64,000 bases of DNA from Pleodorina starrii (lineage: Eukaryota > Chlorophyta > Chlorophyceae > Chlamydomonadales > Volvocaceae). This document shows, in pieces, positions 24,501 to 36,702 of this stretch. The stretch covers positions 6,898,001 to 6,962,000 of the forward strand of contig BRXU01000004.1 of assembly GCA_030267565.1 (NCBI GenBank). Direction: 5' to 3'. The notes below the pieces were generated by a model, which had not been told where the DNA came from, ran no database searches, and worked only from the letters and a program-made list of their open reading frames with translations. A program made the translations under genes and the position numbers. Each line of letters starts with the position of its first letter. Positions within the stretch are counted from its first letter, which is position 1.

Positions 24501-25555
24501 CCCATGACCCCCCCCTTCCGGGTCCGCTCGCTAACGCCGTCTCCGTCCCTTCCCTGCGGTATCTCGTTTTCCCCCCTTCCGCGCCTCCAGCCGCCCCGCC
24601 CCGCCCCGCCTCCGCGCCTCCAGCCGCACCGCACCGCCCCACACCTTGAGCTCGTCCCAGTCCCACGGCAAAGGCCCTCCCACGTAGCTCACGTGTGCGC
24701 CGCCTCCCTCCCTCTGACGCAAGTCCCCCGTGGCCCTCCCCTTTTCCGCGCCTCCAGCCGCACCGCCCCGCACCTTGAGCTCGTCCCAGTCCCACGGCTT
24801 CATTTGCCGCAGCGCCCGCTCCGCCCTCCGCACGCGCGCCTCCACCGCCTTGAGCTGCCGCTGGAGAGCAGCCGCCTCCTCCTCCTCCTCAGCCGCAGCT
24901 GCCGAAGGCGACGCCGCCGTCGCCGGCGCCGGTGACGGCGCGGGCTGCGCGGCGCCTGGATCCCGCTCCGGCTCCGGCTGTTGCTGTTGCTGCTGTGGCG
25001 GCAATGATGGCGGTGACGGCGGTGGCGATGACGGCTCATGACCAGTTGACGTGGCCTCGATTAGGCCGTCGGGGGTCTCCTGCGCCACCGGCTCTGGCAG
25101 CTCGGCGCTGGGTCCTTGGCCCGGCTCGGCGAGCGAGCCCGGTGCCGGGCCCGGGCCCGGACCCGGGCCTGCTCCTGAGCCCGGTTGCTGCTGCGGCTGC
25201 TGCTGTTGCTGCTGCGGCGGCTGGGCCCGGTGGGCCTGCAGGTTCTGCAGCGCGTCGCGCAGCGCGGCTGCCTCGTGCCGGAGGTTTCGGAGCACCTGTG
25301 CGGACGGGGGCACGGACCGGGTGGGCCGGTTGGGCACGGGGGGCACTCAGGGACACGGCCGCGGGTGGAGGCGTGCAAAAACGGCGGACAGAGACGGAGG
25401 GACGAGGGGCATGATCGACTTGAAACGACATGGACACGGATATGAGAAGGTCGCAAAGACGGTGGAAAGGAGACAGAATTTCCATTGACCTAGGTCTTTC
25501 GTGTCAGGAGTCCCTCACCTGGTCGGCTCCTTCCGGATTCTGCTGCTGCTGTTGT

Positions 25556-25589
<34 letters not shown>

Positions 25590-28500
25590 GGCTGGAGGGC
25601 CCACCGGGCGGCTCCTGACTCCGGCCGCGACGAGACCCGCCTCCACCGCCCCCTTCTGCTCCGCCTCCACCGCCTCCTTCTGCTCCTCCCCCACCACCTC
25701 GACCGTCAACCTCCATGGGAACCGCCACATCGCCGGGACCCAGCGCGCTTTGAAGTCGGGCATGGAATGCCGGCGGCGATTCATGGCCGGGGCCGACGCC
25801 GGCGGCGACGGGTCCAGCTCCAGGGTTGGGCGACGGTTGGACGAGCGGTTCTTGGACGAGCAGCAGCTGCACGCCGGACTCGTACAGCGCCAGCGGCCGC
25901 GGCGGCGGCGGCTGCATCTGGTCCTGCTCCTCTGAGCCCTCCAGTACGACAGCCCTCCGCCGCCGCGCGCCAGACCCGCTGCCGCTGCCGTGCCGCCGCC
26001 AGCCGGCTCCGAAACCGCTTCGCATGGCAGCGTCATCTTCATCCACATCCTCCCCGTCGTCCGCCGCCTCCTCCGTCGCCACGCTCCTGTCGCGGTCGCC
26101 ATAACCCGAGCTGCCTGACGCCAGGGGCCGCTGCCGCACGGCGGCGCTGCCGCCGCCGCCAGGCGCCGCCACGGCTGGGGTCATTGCCGTACTGACTGTG
26201 GGCGCAAGGGCACCGATGGGCAGTCCCGCGCCAGCGGACGCGCTAGGGTTGCGGTTGGCCTGATCGCGTGACGGTGGCTGCAGCATCTGCTGCGGGCTTG
26301 GGACTGGCGTCGCCGCCACAGCGCGTGAGATGGGCGCGCCGGCGGCAGCGGCGCCGCTGCCGCTGCCGGTCGTGCCGCCGCTGCGGCCAACGTTGACGGG
26401 CGTCTGTTGGCTTCCCGGCGCCAGCCCGGCCGGGCCGCTGCCGCTGCCGCCTCGCGTCACCTCCTCGCCCGCGCCCTCCGGATGGCCGCCCGCTGTCACC
26501 TGCGGCTCCGTACGGCACGTGCATGGGCGCACGACAGGGCGAGCGAGCGGGTTACGGGTCCTCTTGTCCGCAGCAGAGCGGGGTCGGAGGGCGGCAATCA
26601 AAAGGCAAACCGAAGGTACCGTAATCAAAAGGCAAACCGACACCATCAGCCACCAGCCCTGACATTAGACCTATCCGGCACGTCAGCACCCTCACCTGCG
26701 AAACCGCTTGCGCCCGCGCTTGCGGCGGCGGCGGCGGCGGCGGGATGGGCGGCCGCGCCGCCGCGGCGCCGGCGGCGTGTCGGCGCGTCCTCGGCACCCC
26801 CAACAAGTCAAGATTGGCGGGGTGCTGGGTGCGCCGGCGGTCCCAGCCGAAGGGCTCCAGGAGGCGCAGCTCGCGGCTTGCGCGAGTGGAGGGCCTTACG
26901 CCGGCGTCGTCGCCAGCCGTTACGTCGTCGGCCGCGGCCGTCGCCGCCGCCGCGAGTGCTGCGGCGTCGGCGGCGGCGCCGCCGGGGCTGCCATTGGTGG
27001 TTGTGGCGGTTGCGGCGGTTGCGGTCGAGGGCGCTCCTCGCGAGCGGGCGGCGGCGCCATCGTCGCTGCCGTCGCTGCCGTCGCTGCCGTCACCGTCGTC
27101 GTCGTCGTCGTCGCCGCGCCGGAGCCGCTCGGCCAAATGGGCGTACCGGCCAGTGGGCTGCGTGGGTGATGTGTTAGGAGGAATGGGAGGAAGGCGAGGA
27201 GTGGGAGGAAGGCTGTGTAGTGAGCGGACAGGAAGGCCCGTGTTCCCCACCTGCGAAGAGAACCGGCGCGGCGGGCCGCGGCATTGGGGCCGCAAGCGAG
27301 CGAAGGGAGCGAACCGCGGGTCATCCCTCGTGTCACTCTCTCGCGTCTTCGCCACAACCCGCGCCGCCCCCCACCCAACACGGAACGTCCCCAACCCAAC
27401 CCAACAAGACCCAACAAAACCCAATAAAACCCAATAAAACCCTAAACCGTAAGGCCCAACAATCCCCACCTTGAACACCTCGTCGTCCTCCTCCCGCTCC
27501 GGCAACGGGCCATGTCGGCGGCCCCGCCTGCCTCCCAGCGCGTACATGCGGTCCAGGTTGAAGGGGTGCAGCGCGACGCGGCGGTCCCAAGCGTACGGCA
27601 TCAGGTTCCGGAGCTCCGGATTCAGCGCGGCGTTCTGCAGCAGCTGATTGCGGTCCAGCAGGCCCGCTTCGTCGGAGGCGCGACGACCGCCGCCGCCGCC
27701 GCTGAGCGTCCCGCCGGTGGAGACGCCTGCGGCGCCTGCGGCGCCGCCAGCGCCGTCCTCGGCGCTGCGCGTCGTCTTGCTGGGCGGTCGGGCGGCGTGC
27801 GGCGCCGCCGCCGCCGGCGTGACACGCTCCGCCGCCTGTTGGCGGCGCGCCGCTCCAGGGGCTGCTGCTGCGGTCCGGAAGGCCTGCTGCTGAGCCCGCA
27901 GCCGATCCGCCTCGGCGGCGTGTCGCCGCCGCCGCTGCCGCCGCCGCCGCGACTCGTCGCTGCTCGTACCCGACGCATCGTCGCTGCCGCCGCCGCGGGC
28001 CGATGAGGTGCGTCCATCGCGGCTCCTCCGTCGCCGCTCCTGGTGGCGTAACCCGGACCCCTGCCCGGCGCTGTGCGCAGGCCGGCCGCTGCCGCTGCCG
28101 CCGCCGCCGCCGCCGCCGCTGCGGTGGCGGCTGACGCTGGCACTGCGGGGGCTGGCGCTGCGCCTGGCGGCGGCAGCGGCGCTGCGCGTGTGCGATCTGG
28201 ACCTGGATCTGGATCTTGACCGCGATCTGGATCTAGATCCGGGTTGCCGATGGTTCCGGCGGCTCGCCGCCAGGGAGGGCGAGGGCGAGGGGTGGCGCAG
28301 GTGCTCGCGTCGTAGCGCGTTGAACAGGGCCTCCTTCTCCTGCGGGGAAAGGAAGGGAGGAAGGGGGACGAGGGGTGTGCGGCCGGGTGAGCTCCAATGC
28401 GCCGAGGACGGGGAAGGGGGACCGGGGACCGTGAGCGCTGCAGGCGAACCGAGTCAAACCCTCGTAGCAGATCGTGACTGGGCACATATTCCAAGTCACA

Positions 28501-31500
28501 GGCCCCGAGTCACGGACCCAAATCAAAAGTCACGGGCCCAAAGTCCCAAGTCCCCACAGCCTTCAGTCGGACCTTTTGCAGCTCGAACCGCTCGTAGTGC
28601 CGGGCTCGCCGCTCGTGCTGCCCCCTCAACTCGTCGTCATCGTCTTCGCTGGTTGACATGCGCACGTTGTCGTCGATGAAGCCCTCAAGGTCGCCGTCCA
28701 AATCCGTACCGTCGTACATGTTGTCGTACCCGTACCTGAATTCGTACTCGCTGTCGTACACGTCACGGCTGCGTCCGCCGCCGCGGCCGCCGCGCCTGCC
28801 GTACAGCACGTCGTCATCGTCATCATCATCGTCATCATCATCGTCGACGACGTCACGTTCCGGCTCGCCGGCCGCGGTCGTACTGCCCGGCCGTTGGCGG
28901 CGGTCGTTGGGACGAGCATGGCGGAACGCGCCGCCGCCGCCGTCCACAAAGTCGTCCTCGTCGTCGTCGTCGTCGTCTTTCTCGTCGCCGTCTTCGCCGC
29001 TGCTGCCGATGGTGATGACGTCGGGGGGTCGCCCGGCGGGGCCGCCCCGATCGGCCGACTTGACTCCGCCGGCGCCACCGGCCCTGCGAGGCAAACGGCC
29101 ACACACACACATACACACATACATATACACACACATATACGCGCTACTGGCAGAAGGCTCGCAAACGCGCATCGTGGGCATAAACCGTAGCCAAGGGCCT
29201 GGCATCGTCTGCAGGACGTAGCACGCGTGTAGATAGATAGCCTAACCAGGCGACTCAGCGACCAGGGCATAGCCTAAACAGGCGACTCGGCGACCAGGGC
29301 ATAAACAGGCGACTCGGCGACCAGGGCATAGCCTAACAGGCGACTCGGCGACCAGGGCATAGCCTAAAGAGGCAACTCGGCGACCAGGGCATAGCCTAAA
29401 CAGGCCACTCAAAAGCCTGTTGTTGATGCTCGTGGAACAGGCATGCGCGCGCGCACGGTGCAACCAGCCAGTACAACTTTTTATAAATGTCAGTGTCGCA
29501 GTCAACTTTTGAATGCATGGCGCCGTAATCGCAGAAGCCGGCGGGCGGGTCGCCCCAGACGATGCCGCACTCGCCCTCTTACCTTGCCCCGAATAAGGGA
29601 GCCCACGGCATGCGGCCCGCGGGGGCTTGCGGCTGCGTCCGGCGCTGCTGCTGCTGCTGCTGCTTCGGCCGCTGCCGGCCCGGCGCGGGTCGCCCGTCGC
29701 GCCCGCCTCGTCCGGCGCCGGCGCTCCCGCCGCCGCCACCGCCGCCGCGGCGTCGCTCCGAAAGTCGCTTTCCACCACCGCCGTCGTCATCATCATCGTC
29801 GGTGTCGCCCATGCCCCACGGCTCGTCCTCCGCGTCGTACTCCTGTCGTACAGGCGCCGAAGAACCCAGCCTCCGCTTCTTGTGGCGCTGCGCCCCGTCC
29901 GAGGGGCCCATCCGCGCCGCGAACTGCGCCACGCCTAGCTGTACCATCCGCCCGCTGCCCCTCCCGCCGCCGCCGCCGCCGCCGCCGTGGCTGAGGCTGC
30001 GGGCCGGGGGATCCCGCCACCGGTCCGACCCACCGCCGCCGCCACCACCAACGCCGCTGCGCGCGCCTCCGCCGCCGCCGTCCGAAAGCCGGTCCCAATG
30101 CTGACCCTGGCGCTGATGCTGTTGCGGCTGCAGTTGGTGGTGTTGGTGTCGGTGCTGGTGTTGGTGCTGGTGGTTCAGCGGCGGCTTGCCGGCCGCCGCC
30201 GCGCCGCCTCCGCCGTCCCTCCGCAGCACCACCCCCGTCACCACCGCGCCTCCATCTCGCACCGCAGCGCCTCCCCACCGACGCGGCGGCGACGCGGCCG
30301 ACTGCCCCGCGCCCGCGCCGGCTCCAGGGACGTCTTGCCCGGCCCCCCGGCGGCGCGGCGCGCCCGCAACGTCCGCCGCTGCCCACGCCGGCTGGCGCTG
30401 CGGCTGGGGCTGGGGCGGGTCGGTGGGCAGGAGGGACAGGAGGCCCTGCACCGTGGACAGGCCGGACTGCAGCTCGGGATGGGGCTCGGGGGCGCGTCGC
30501 CTGCAGCAGAAGGGAGGACGGTGGTGACCGCTTTACCGAGGGGAGGGACTCGAGCAGCGGTACAGTAAAGGGGTGGGGTTGATGCGGTACAGGAGCTGTG
30601 TGCGCGAAGTAGCGGGCAGCGTGGGTTGCGACCGGTGGCCGCTTTGCGTGTGGAAGGTGGAGGCGCGGGCGCGGATGCATCGTACGTTGCATCGTGCGTT
30701 GCTGTCAGCGAAGCTTCGCCACGCGGCAGGGTGCAGGCGCGTGTGCAGCCGCTTGCGGCTGGACAGAGGGCTCGGACAGGTCGGGTCTGTATCATGAAGG
30801 CATCCTCAACCTCAACGGTCACCCCCACCCCCACTTTCAACCCCCAACCCACCCTCACCAGCAACCCCACGCCCTCACCCCCCTCTCCCTCTCACCCGTG
30901 GGTCAGCAGGCAGATCCGCGGGGTGTCGGGGCGGACCCACTCCACATGCCCCCCGCTGCCCTCCTGCGGGGAGCAAGGGGCGACGTGGTCGGGCGAGGGC
31001 AAGGGCGAGGGAGGGATTTGCAGCGGGAGGGAGGGACGAGGGCGGTGTGGGGCCTTATTTTGGGGAGTTCGTGGGAGAGGGATGCAGCGGGAGAGGTTTG
31101 AGACTGCGGACCAGAGTCTATCAGTCTTGTGAGCCCAGGCGGGGAAGGGTGGTGTGTGGTGTGTGGTGGGTGGGTGGGTGGGTGGGTGGGTGGGTGGGTG
31201 GGGGTAGGTGGGCCCCGGGTCCCGGGCACAGGGACATGAGGGGCCCGCAACACCTCATGCCTTCCCAACTACAACGCCGCCCTCCCCAACACACACCCCA
31301 CCACCACCACTAGCACCACCACTGCTAGTGACACACCCAACGCCGCCCCCTCCCGCCCCACCGACACCCGTCCGCGGCGCCTGTCTCACAGCACAGCACA
31401 GCGCAGCACAGCACAGCATAGCACAGCACAGCACAGCACAGCACAGCACAGCACAGCACAGCGCTTGCAAAATGTGCTGCGCCCTGGCCACCGCCGGGCT

Positions 31501-34500
31501 CCGCACCCTACCCTGGCCGCCATCACCGCCAGGGTGGGTCTGGCCAGCAGGGTGGCGAACAGCTCATCCACCTGCGGACCCGACAACCCCGCCAGCTCAA
31601 GAATCTGGGGGGGGGGGGACCGGTTGAGTGGGCGAGTGGGTGAGTGGTGAGTGGGTGAGTGGGGAGTGGTGGGAGATACAGTGAGTGGTGGAGATGACGA
31701 GCCGCACAGCGTGAAGGAACGCAAAGGCAGCGACGTGTGTGTCGCTTCGCTAGCAGACTGCTCGTGTGTGGTCGTTCCGTGTGGAAGTGCGGTCCCCGGC
31801 GGCCCCTGCGCAAACGTGATAGCGTCCGTCCGAGCATCCGTACATCCGTACATTGTCGTGCCTACCTGCAGCGCTGGCAGAGCCGCCAGGCGCTCCTTCA
31901 GCCCCTGCAGCTGCTCGCCGTTAAGCGGCCAACCGCCGCCACCGCCACCGCCACCGCCAGCGGCTAAACGGTCTGCCGCCGCCCGCCCCGCGATCGTCAG
32001 GGCGGCGCCGCCGTCCAGAGACGATAAAGGGCAAGAAGGCGCCAACGCGCCCGTGCCGCCCATGTCGCTCTGCGGCTGCTGGGACTGCTGCGGCTGCTGG
32101 GGCGGTGGCGGCTGGTGGTGGTGGTGGTCGTGGGCCCCGTCGGTTGGCGGCCCCGCCCGCAGTACGGCAAGTGAGCGGCGGCAGCCCTGCAGGTCGTACA
32201 GCAGCTCGACCAGCGCCAACAGGCCGGCCGCGTCCAGACCTGCGCCGCCGAGTCGGGAATTGATGAAACATCCGAATCAGAACCGGAGTCGAAATCGGAA
32301 TCGGAATTGGGGGGAGTAATAAGGATGAGACTGCAGCGATGGAACGGAGGAGTCGGGTGCGGCGGGGTGTGTGTATGTGTTACCGGGGTAGGGTTGGGAG
32401 GTCAGGGGGCCATCGGTGTCCCTGCGCACCGCCCGCATACCATCTCCTCTCCTTCCCATTCCTCCTCCTTCCCACAATCACACATCGCTCTCACCCCCCC
32501 TTTTCGCCCCCCCTTCTGCAGTATCTTCTCTCCCCCACCCTTCACCCACCTACCCACCCCTACCCACCCGCCTTCCCTTCCCTCTCCACCCCAACCCCCC
32601 CACCCACCCCCCAGCCCAACCCACCCGTGTGCTGCACATTCAGAAGCTGCAGTGCGGTGCAGCCCATCAGCGCCCACCGCCACACCGCCTCCTCCCAGCG
32701 CAGCCCCGAGTTACCGGACAGGTCCAGTCGGCGAAGCGTCAGGTGCAGAGGCGGACACAGAGCCAGGCCCAGCAGGCAAGAATCTAGAGGCATATGCGCA
32801 GGCGGAGGGGCGCGGGGGTGGGGGTGGGGAGGCGTGTGACGGCCCAGACGGACAAGCTGTGACGGTGACTGACGGACGGGGACGAGGGTAAGAACAGCAC
32901 TCCAACTGTTTGGGGGTGGTTTCGGAGCGGAGGGGGAGCGGAGGTCGCGGCGTGGAGGGGCGGGAGGGGGCGTCTGGGCAACGGTGGGGCGGCGGCAAGA
33001 AGCGTGCGCTGCCACGGAACGACTTTTTCTGTCGCACACAGACACAAGCCCGCGACGGAGCGGCTTTCCCCACCCATCCGGCCTCCGTCACGCCTCCAGA
33101 CCCAGACCTTCCCCAGCCCTCCCTCCTCCCTCCTCCCCCGACCTCCCTCCACCCGCCCTTCCCCCACCATCCCTCTCACCCCACTCGCCCTCCCTCCACC
33201 CGCCCTCCTGCACCCTCCCCCTCTCCCGCCTTCTCAACCCCCCCACCCCTCCGCGCCTCTCCAGGCCCCCTCCTCCAGACACCCGGTCCCTACCCGTCAG
33301 CGAGCACCTCGCCAGCCCCAGGTGCCGCAGCCGCACACGCGCCCGGCCCTGCGCCGTCAGCCCTTCCAGCAGCCCCTCCTCCAACACCCGGTCATCCACT
33401 TGACGCTGACCAGACAAGTCCAAACCCAACAACACAACGCGACCGCCGCCGCTGCCGCCGCCAGCCGCGGCCGCGGCTGCTTCCGAAGCTGCGGCTGCGG
33501 CGGCAGCCGCGGGACCGCTGCTCTCGCCGCCCACACCCGGCCTCTCGCTCTCTGCAAGGAGTCCGGTAGTAGCGGAATGAAGGGGGAAGGCGGTAGTAGC
33601 GGATTAAAGGGGAAAGGGAGGGAAAGTGAAATGCAGCGTAGGAGCGCAAGGGAGGAGGGATTGCATACACACACGCACAGACACGCACACAGACACACGG
33701 CGCCGCGCCCTGCCCGTTACGGCCCCGCACTCTCCCGCCTGTCGCACCTGCCAGCGGCGGCGCGGTCGTGAGGGCCTTCAGGAGCGCCATCAGCTGCCGC
33801 CGGCTCAGCTCCTGCCCACCCCAGACATCTCCCCCCGTGGCGCCAGCCCCTGCCCCGCGCCCAGCCCCCGCCTCGCCGCCACCACCACCACCACCGCCGC
33901 CACCACCACCACCACCACCACCGCCACCACCACCGCCCGCCGAGACGGTCAAGCCCTCGCCGCCGCCGCCAGCACCGAGCACAGCGCCCGCTGCACCACC
34001 ACCACCACCACCGCCACCGCCGCTACCGCCGCTGCCGCTGTCGTACTCGTCGTCTGCTTTTGGCGGCCTGGACATGTTCGCTGTGACGTTGGCAATGTCC
34101 CGCATGTCCCGCGCCAGGGCCATCAGACGGTCTGGGACGAGCAGATCGTCCGTGATGCGCCGCAGCTGGACGAGCACCGGATCGGTGGCGGGGGCGTCTG
34201 CGGCAACGGAGGGAAGGGCAGGGAAGGGGGCGGACCGGGCGGAGGGGCGGAGGGCAGCAGCATACGGGGATGTTCAAACCGCTGCTTGTGGATGGCCTCT
34301 TTTCGGTTCGTTACGGTTTAGGGTTGGTTACGGCACGCTTGTCAGTTCGGTCTCGCTGCCGTGAAAGGGAATGGAAAGCGGGCGGGGCGTGTAGCCGTTC
34401 AAATTTGGCGGTCTGTCCGTGTCTCCGGAGCGGGAGCGGGGGGCACCGGCTGCTCTGCCCGCTGGAGGATTGGCTTTAGGGGGCACTGGGATGTGGTAAT

Positions 34501-36702
34501 GAGTGAAGACCTTTAGCCGCAGCTGCAGAACGGAGGCGACCGGAGGCGAGTGGAAGGGGGAGGATGTGTAGGTGTGCAGTGCGAAGAAGGGGGAGGGGTT
34601 CAAAGGGCGGCATGCACTGTAACACCAGCCGCAACAAGCGCTCCCCCACCCTCCACCCGCTGTACGACACATTGCATGATGTTGCTGCCCACCCACCCAC
34701 CTTCGGCAATGCCCAGCATCTTGACGTAGTGCCGCGCCACCGCCCTGCGCCGACACAGCTCCCGAACGGTTCGGCCCGCCGGCCCGCCCGCTCCCGCGCC
34801 CGTCCCCGCCGTCAGCCCCCGTCCGGCGGCGGACCCGACAGGCACCGCGGACCCCACCGGCGCCGCGCCGCCTGGCTGGCTCGCTGCACTGGGAGACACG
34901 GCGGAGCCCTGGCGCCGGCCAGAGAGGGCTGGCCGGGGCGCGGCCGACACATGCTGCTGCTGCTGCTGCTGCTGCTTCGACAATGATCGTGGCCGCGATT
35001 GAGGGAGCGATGACGCCGGCTGTGATCCGCCGCCGCCGCCGCCGCCGCCGCCCTGATTCGTGCTCCTGCCGGCGCCGAGCTGGCTGCTCGGAGCCAAGCC
35101 CTCGACGACCTGGGTCGGCGCGATCGGCGACGCCACGGTGCATGGGCCGGCGGCGGCGGCGGCGGCGGCTGGCGGCAGCGGCGGCGGCATCATCATCGTC
35201 GCGGGTGTCGTACCGGGGCACGGCAGCGTCCCCGTGCCCGGGCTCACCGCGCCGCTGGCAGACCTCCGGAGCTGCGAGCTAGGAGCTGGAGCTGGACCGG
35301 GGCCTGTGCCTGGGCCTGTGCCTGGGCCTGTGTCGGGGCCAGGAGCAGGTCCAGGGCCGGGGGTGGTGCGGCCTGGTGGCGGCGGCAGCGACGGGAAGGG
35401 CAGCAGGGCCTGTGTGGCTGGGAGCACCGGGTGCAGCAACGTCTGGGACTCCAGGTGTGGTAGCGGCTGCGTCGCCGGCGGCAGCGGTGGCGGCGGCGGC
35501 GGAGCTGCCGCCGCGTGTTCCGCTTCGGCGGAGCCGCCAACAGACGGCAGCCGTACTGCCGCGGCGTAGGGAGTCGAATGGGGCATGGCCTGCAGCCCAG
35601 GGTGAGGGACTGCCGGGGTGGGAGCGCGGGCGGCGGCCGCCGCCGCCGGCGGCGGCTCCGCCGCCGCAGCGCCCCCGTCCAACGACTGCGTCGCCAGGGC
35701 CGCGAATGGCCCTATCTGGCCCGGTGCCGCTGCGGCCGTTTCGACCGCTCCGAAACCGTGTTTCCCGGCTGCTGCGGGCGCCGCGAAGGCAGCGCCGGAG
35801 CCTTCGACGGCAGCGGCGGCGGCGGCGGCGGGCGCAGCGGCCGGGCGGCCCAGGCTCAGCTGAGCTTGCGACGCCTCCCTGGAGGGGACGGCGGTGGAAC
35901 CCCGGGGAGGGGATGCCCCCCGTGATCCCCCACCACCGCCGCTGGTTGCTGCCGCGCCAGAGCAAGCCCCGTTGCCCCGAGGTTCGTCGCCCCACGGCTC
36001 CGGGTGCAGGAGCTGCGTGGCAGGGTACGTAACGTCCAGTCGGCACCCGTACGTGTCGTACGGTACGACAGCAGTGGCCATCTGCGCCGTACCAGCCAAC
36101 GCCGCCGCGTGCGCGGCCTGCGTTTGTCCCGCTTGGCGTTGTTGCGGGGAGGGGTGGCGTGCCGCCGCTGGGGGGCTGGATGCCGGCGGCGCAGCCGCGG
36201 ACGCGGATGCAGGGTGCGGCAGCCCTGCCGCCAGAGCGGCGCCATCGGCTTTCAGAGTTGCTGCTGCGGGTGGGGCTGCGGCAGCGGGGAACAGAGGATC
36301 GTGCTGGGGAGCGTCGAGGGGAGCAGCGGGGGCGGCCTCTGCAGCTGGGAGGGGAAGCAGACCGTCGGGGCCGGAGGGCTCCATGGCGTCCGCGAGGGCT
36401 AGGAGCGGGTCGGGCTCGGACCCGACTAGGAGCGCGGTCTGGCCTGGAGGCTGAGGCGGGCCGGCTAGGAGGTCCCCGATAGCAGCAGCAGCGGCTGCGG
36501 AGGGCGGGGGGTGTTGCAGCAGCTGCGCATCCCAGGGCTCCGAGCCTAGGGTCGGCGACTGGCCGGTTAGGGTGATCTGCGTGTCTGGGGCATGGTAGCT
36601 GAGGGCCGGTGCTGTGGCTGCTGCTGTCCATGAAGATTGTGCCGATGACGGGGGAGAATGGGCGCTCCTGGTGGCGACTGCCCGCTCGGGCGCAGAGAGC
36701 AT
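21597..36702 (-). CDS. Very large S/TQ-rich, leucine-rich-repeat, RS and acidic protein, 3418 aa
   Basis: Fourteen exons: 34701-36702, 33748-34197, 33294-33551, 32625-32783, 31866-32239, 31512-31604, 30896-30963, 29583-30500, 28573-29083, 27470-28339, 26696-27157, 25519-26499, 24774-25295 and 21597-24185. All phases agree. Residues 1-660 are Ala/Pro-rich with many S/TQ motifs. Residues about 660-750 are helical (TVRELCRRRAVARHYVKMLG, VLVQLRRITDDLL). Residues about 830-1110 contain leucine-rich repeats of ribonuclease-inhibitor style (LLGLDLSGQ, LRHLGLARCSLTG, LRRLDLSGNSGL, LQLLNVQHTG). Then follow VEWVRPDTPRICLLTHG, acidic runs (exon 9), a helix rich in Arg and Glu leading into an (RS)n tract (about 1645-1665), a WDRR motif twice, polyQ near 2357-2375, and a basic C-terminal part ending VTQMTLQFQGHR. 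I recognise no named family. RS, acidic and KR-rich segments suggest a nuclear protein. An in-frame stop lies just upstream of the chosen ATG. Confidence 0.68.
24642..24798 (-). repeat. Duplicated exon end and 5' splice site inside an intron
   Basis: The last 25 or so bases of exon 13 plus its donor (24771-24798) recur 129 bp into the following intron (24642-24669), with similar flanks. On the coding strand both read GTGGGACTGGGACGAGCTC followed by AAG|GTG. Confidence 0.85.
25541..25595 (-). repeat. Polyglutamine-coding (CAG/CAA)n tract
   Basis: About 18 glutamine codons, mixed CAG and CAA, near the end of exon 12 of the large LRR gene. The mixture of codons suggests an older, partly stabilised repeat. 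Confidence 0.9.
29240..29408 (-). repeat. Intronic minisatellite, about 31-bp unit, 5 copies
   Basis: Imperfect copies of a unit containing CGACTCGGCGACCAGGGCAT followed by AGCCTAAACAGG, inside the intron between exons 9 and 8 of the large LRR gene. Copies differ by short deletions, one lacking the AGCCT part. Confidence 0.85.
31381..31463. repeat. (CACAG/CAGCA)n microsatellite
   Basis: A run built from 5-bp CAGCA units with a few single-base changes, in the intron between exons 7 and 6 of the large LRR gene. It produces a spurious Cys-rich frame on the minus strand. A (GGGT)n run lies nearby at about 31167-31205. Confidence 0.85.

Noticed and set aside
27411..27451. CCCTAAAC and CCCAATAAAA runs that look telomere-like
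   Set aside because: Only one CCCTAAA unit occurs and the rest are CCCAACAAAA/CCCAATAAAA variants within an intron; not a telomeric array.
31255..31506. Cys-rich minus-strand frame resembling a CXXC peptide
   Set aside because: It is a translation of the CAGCA microsatellite inside an intron of the large LRR gene.
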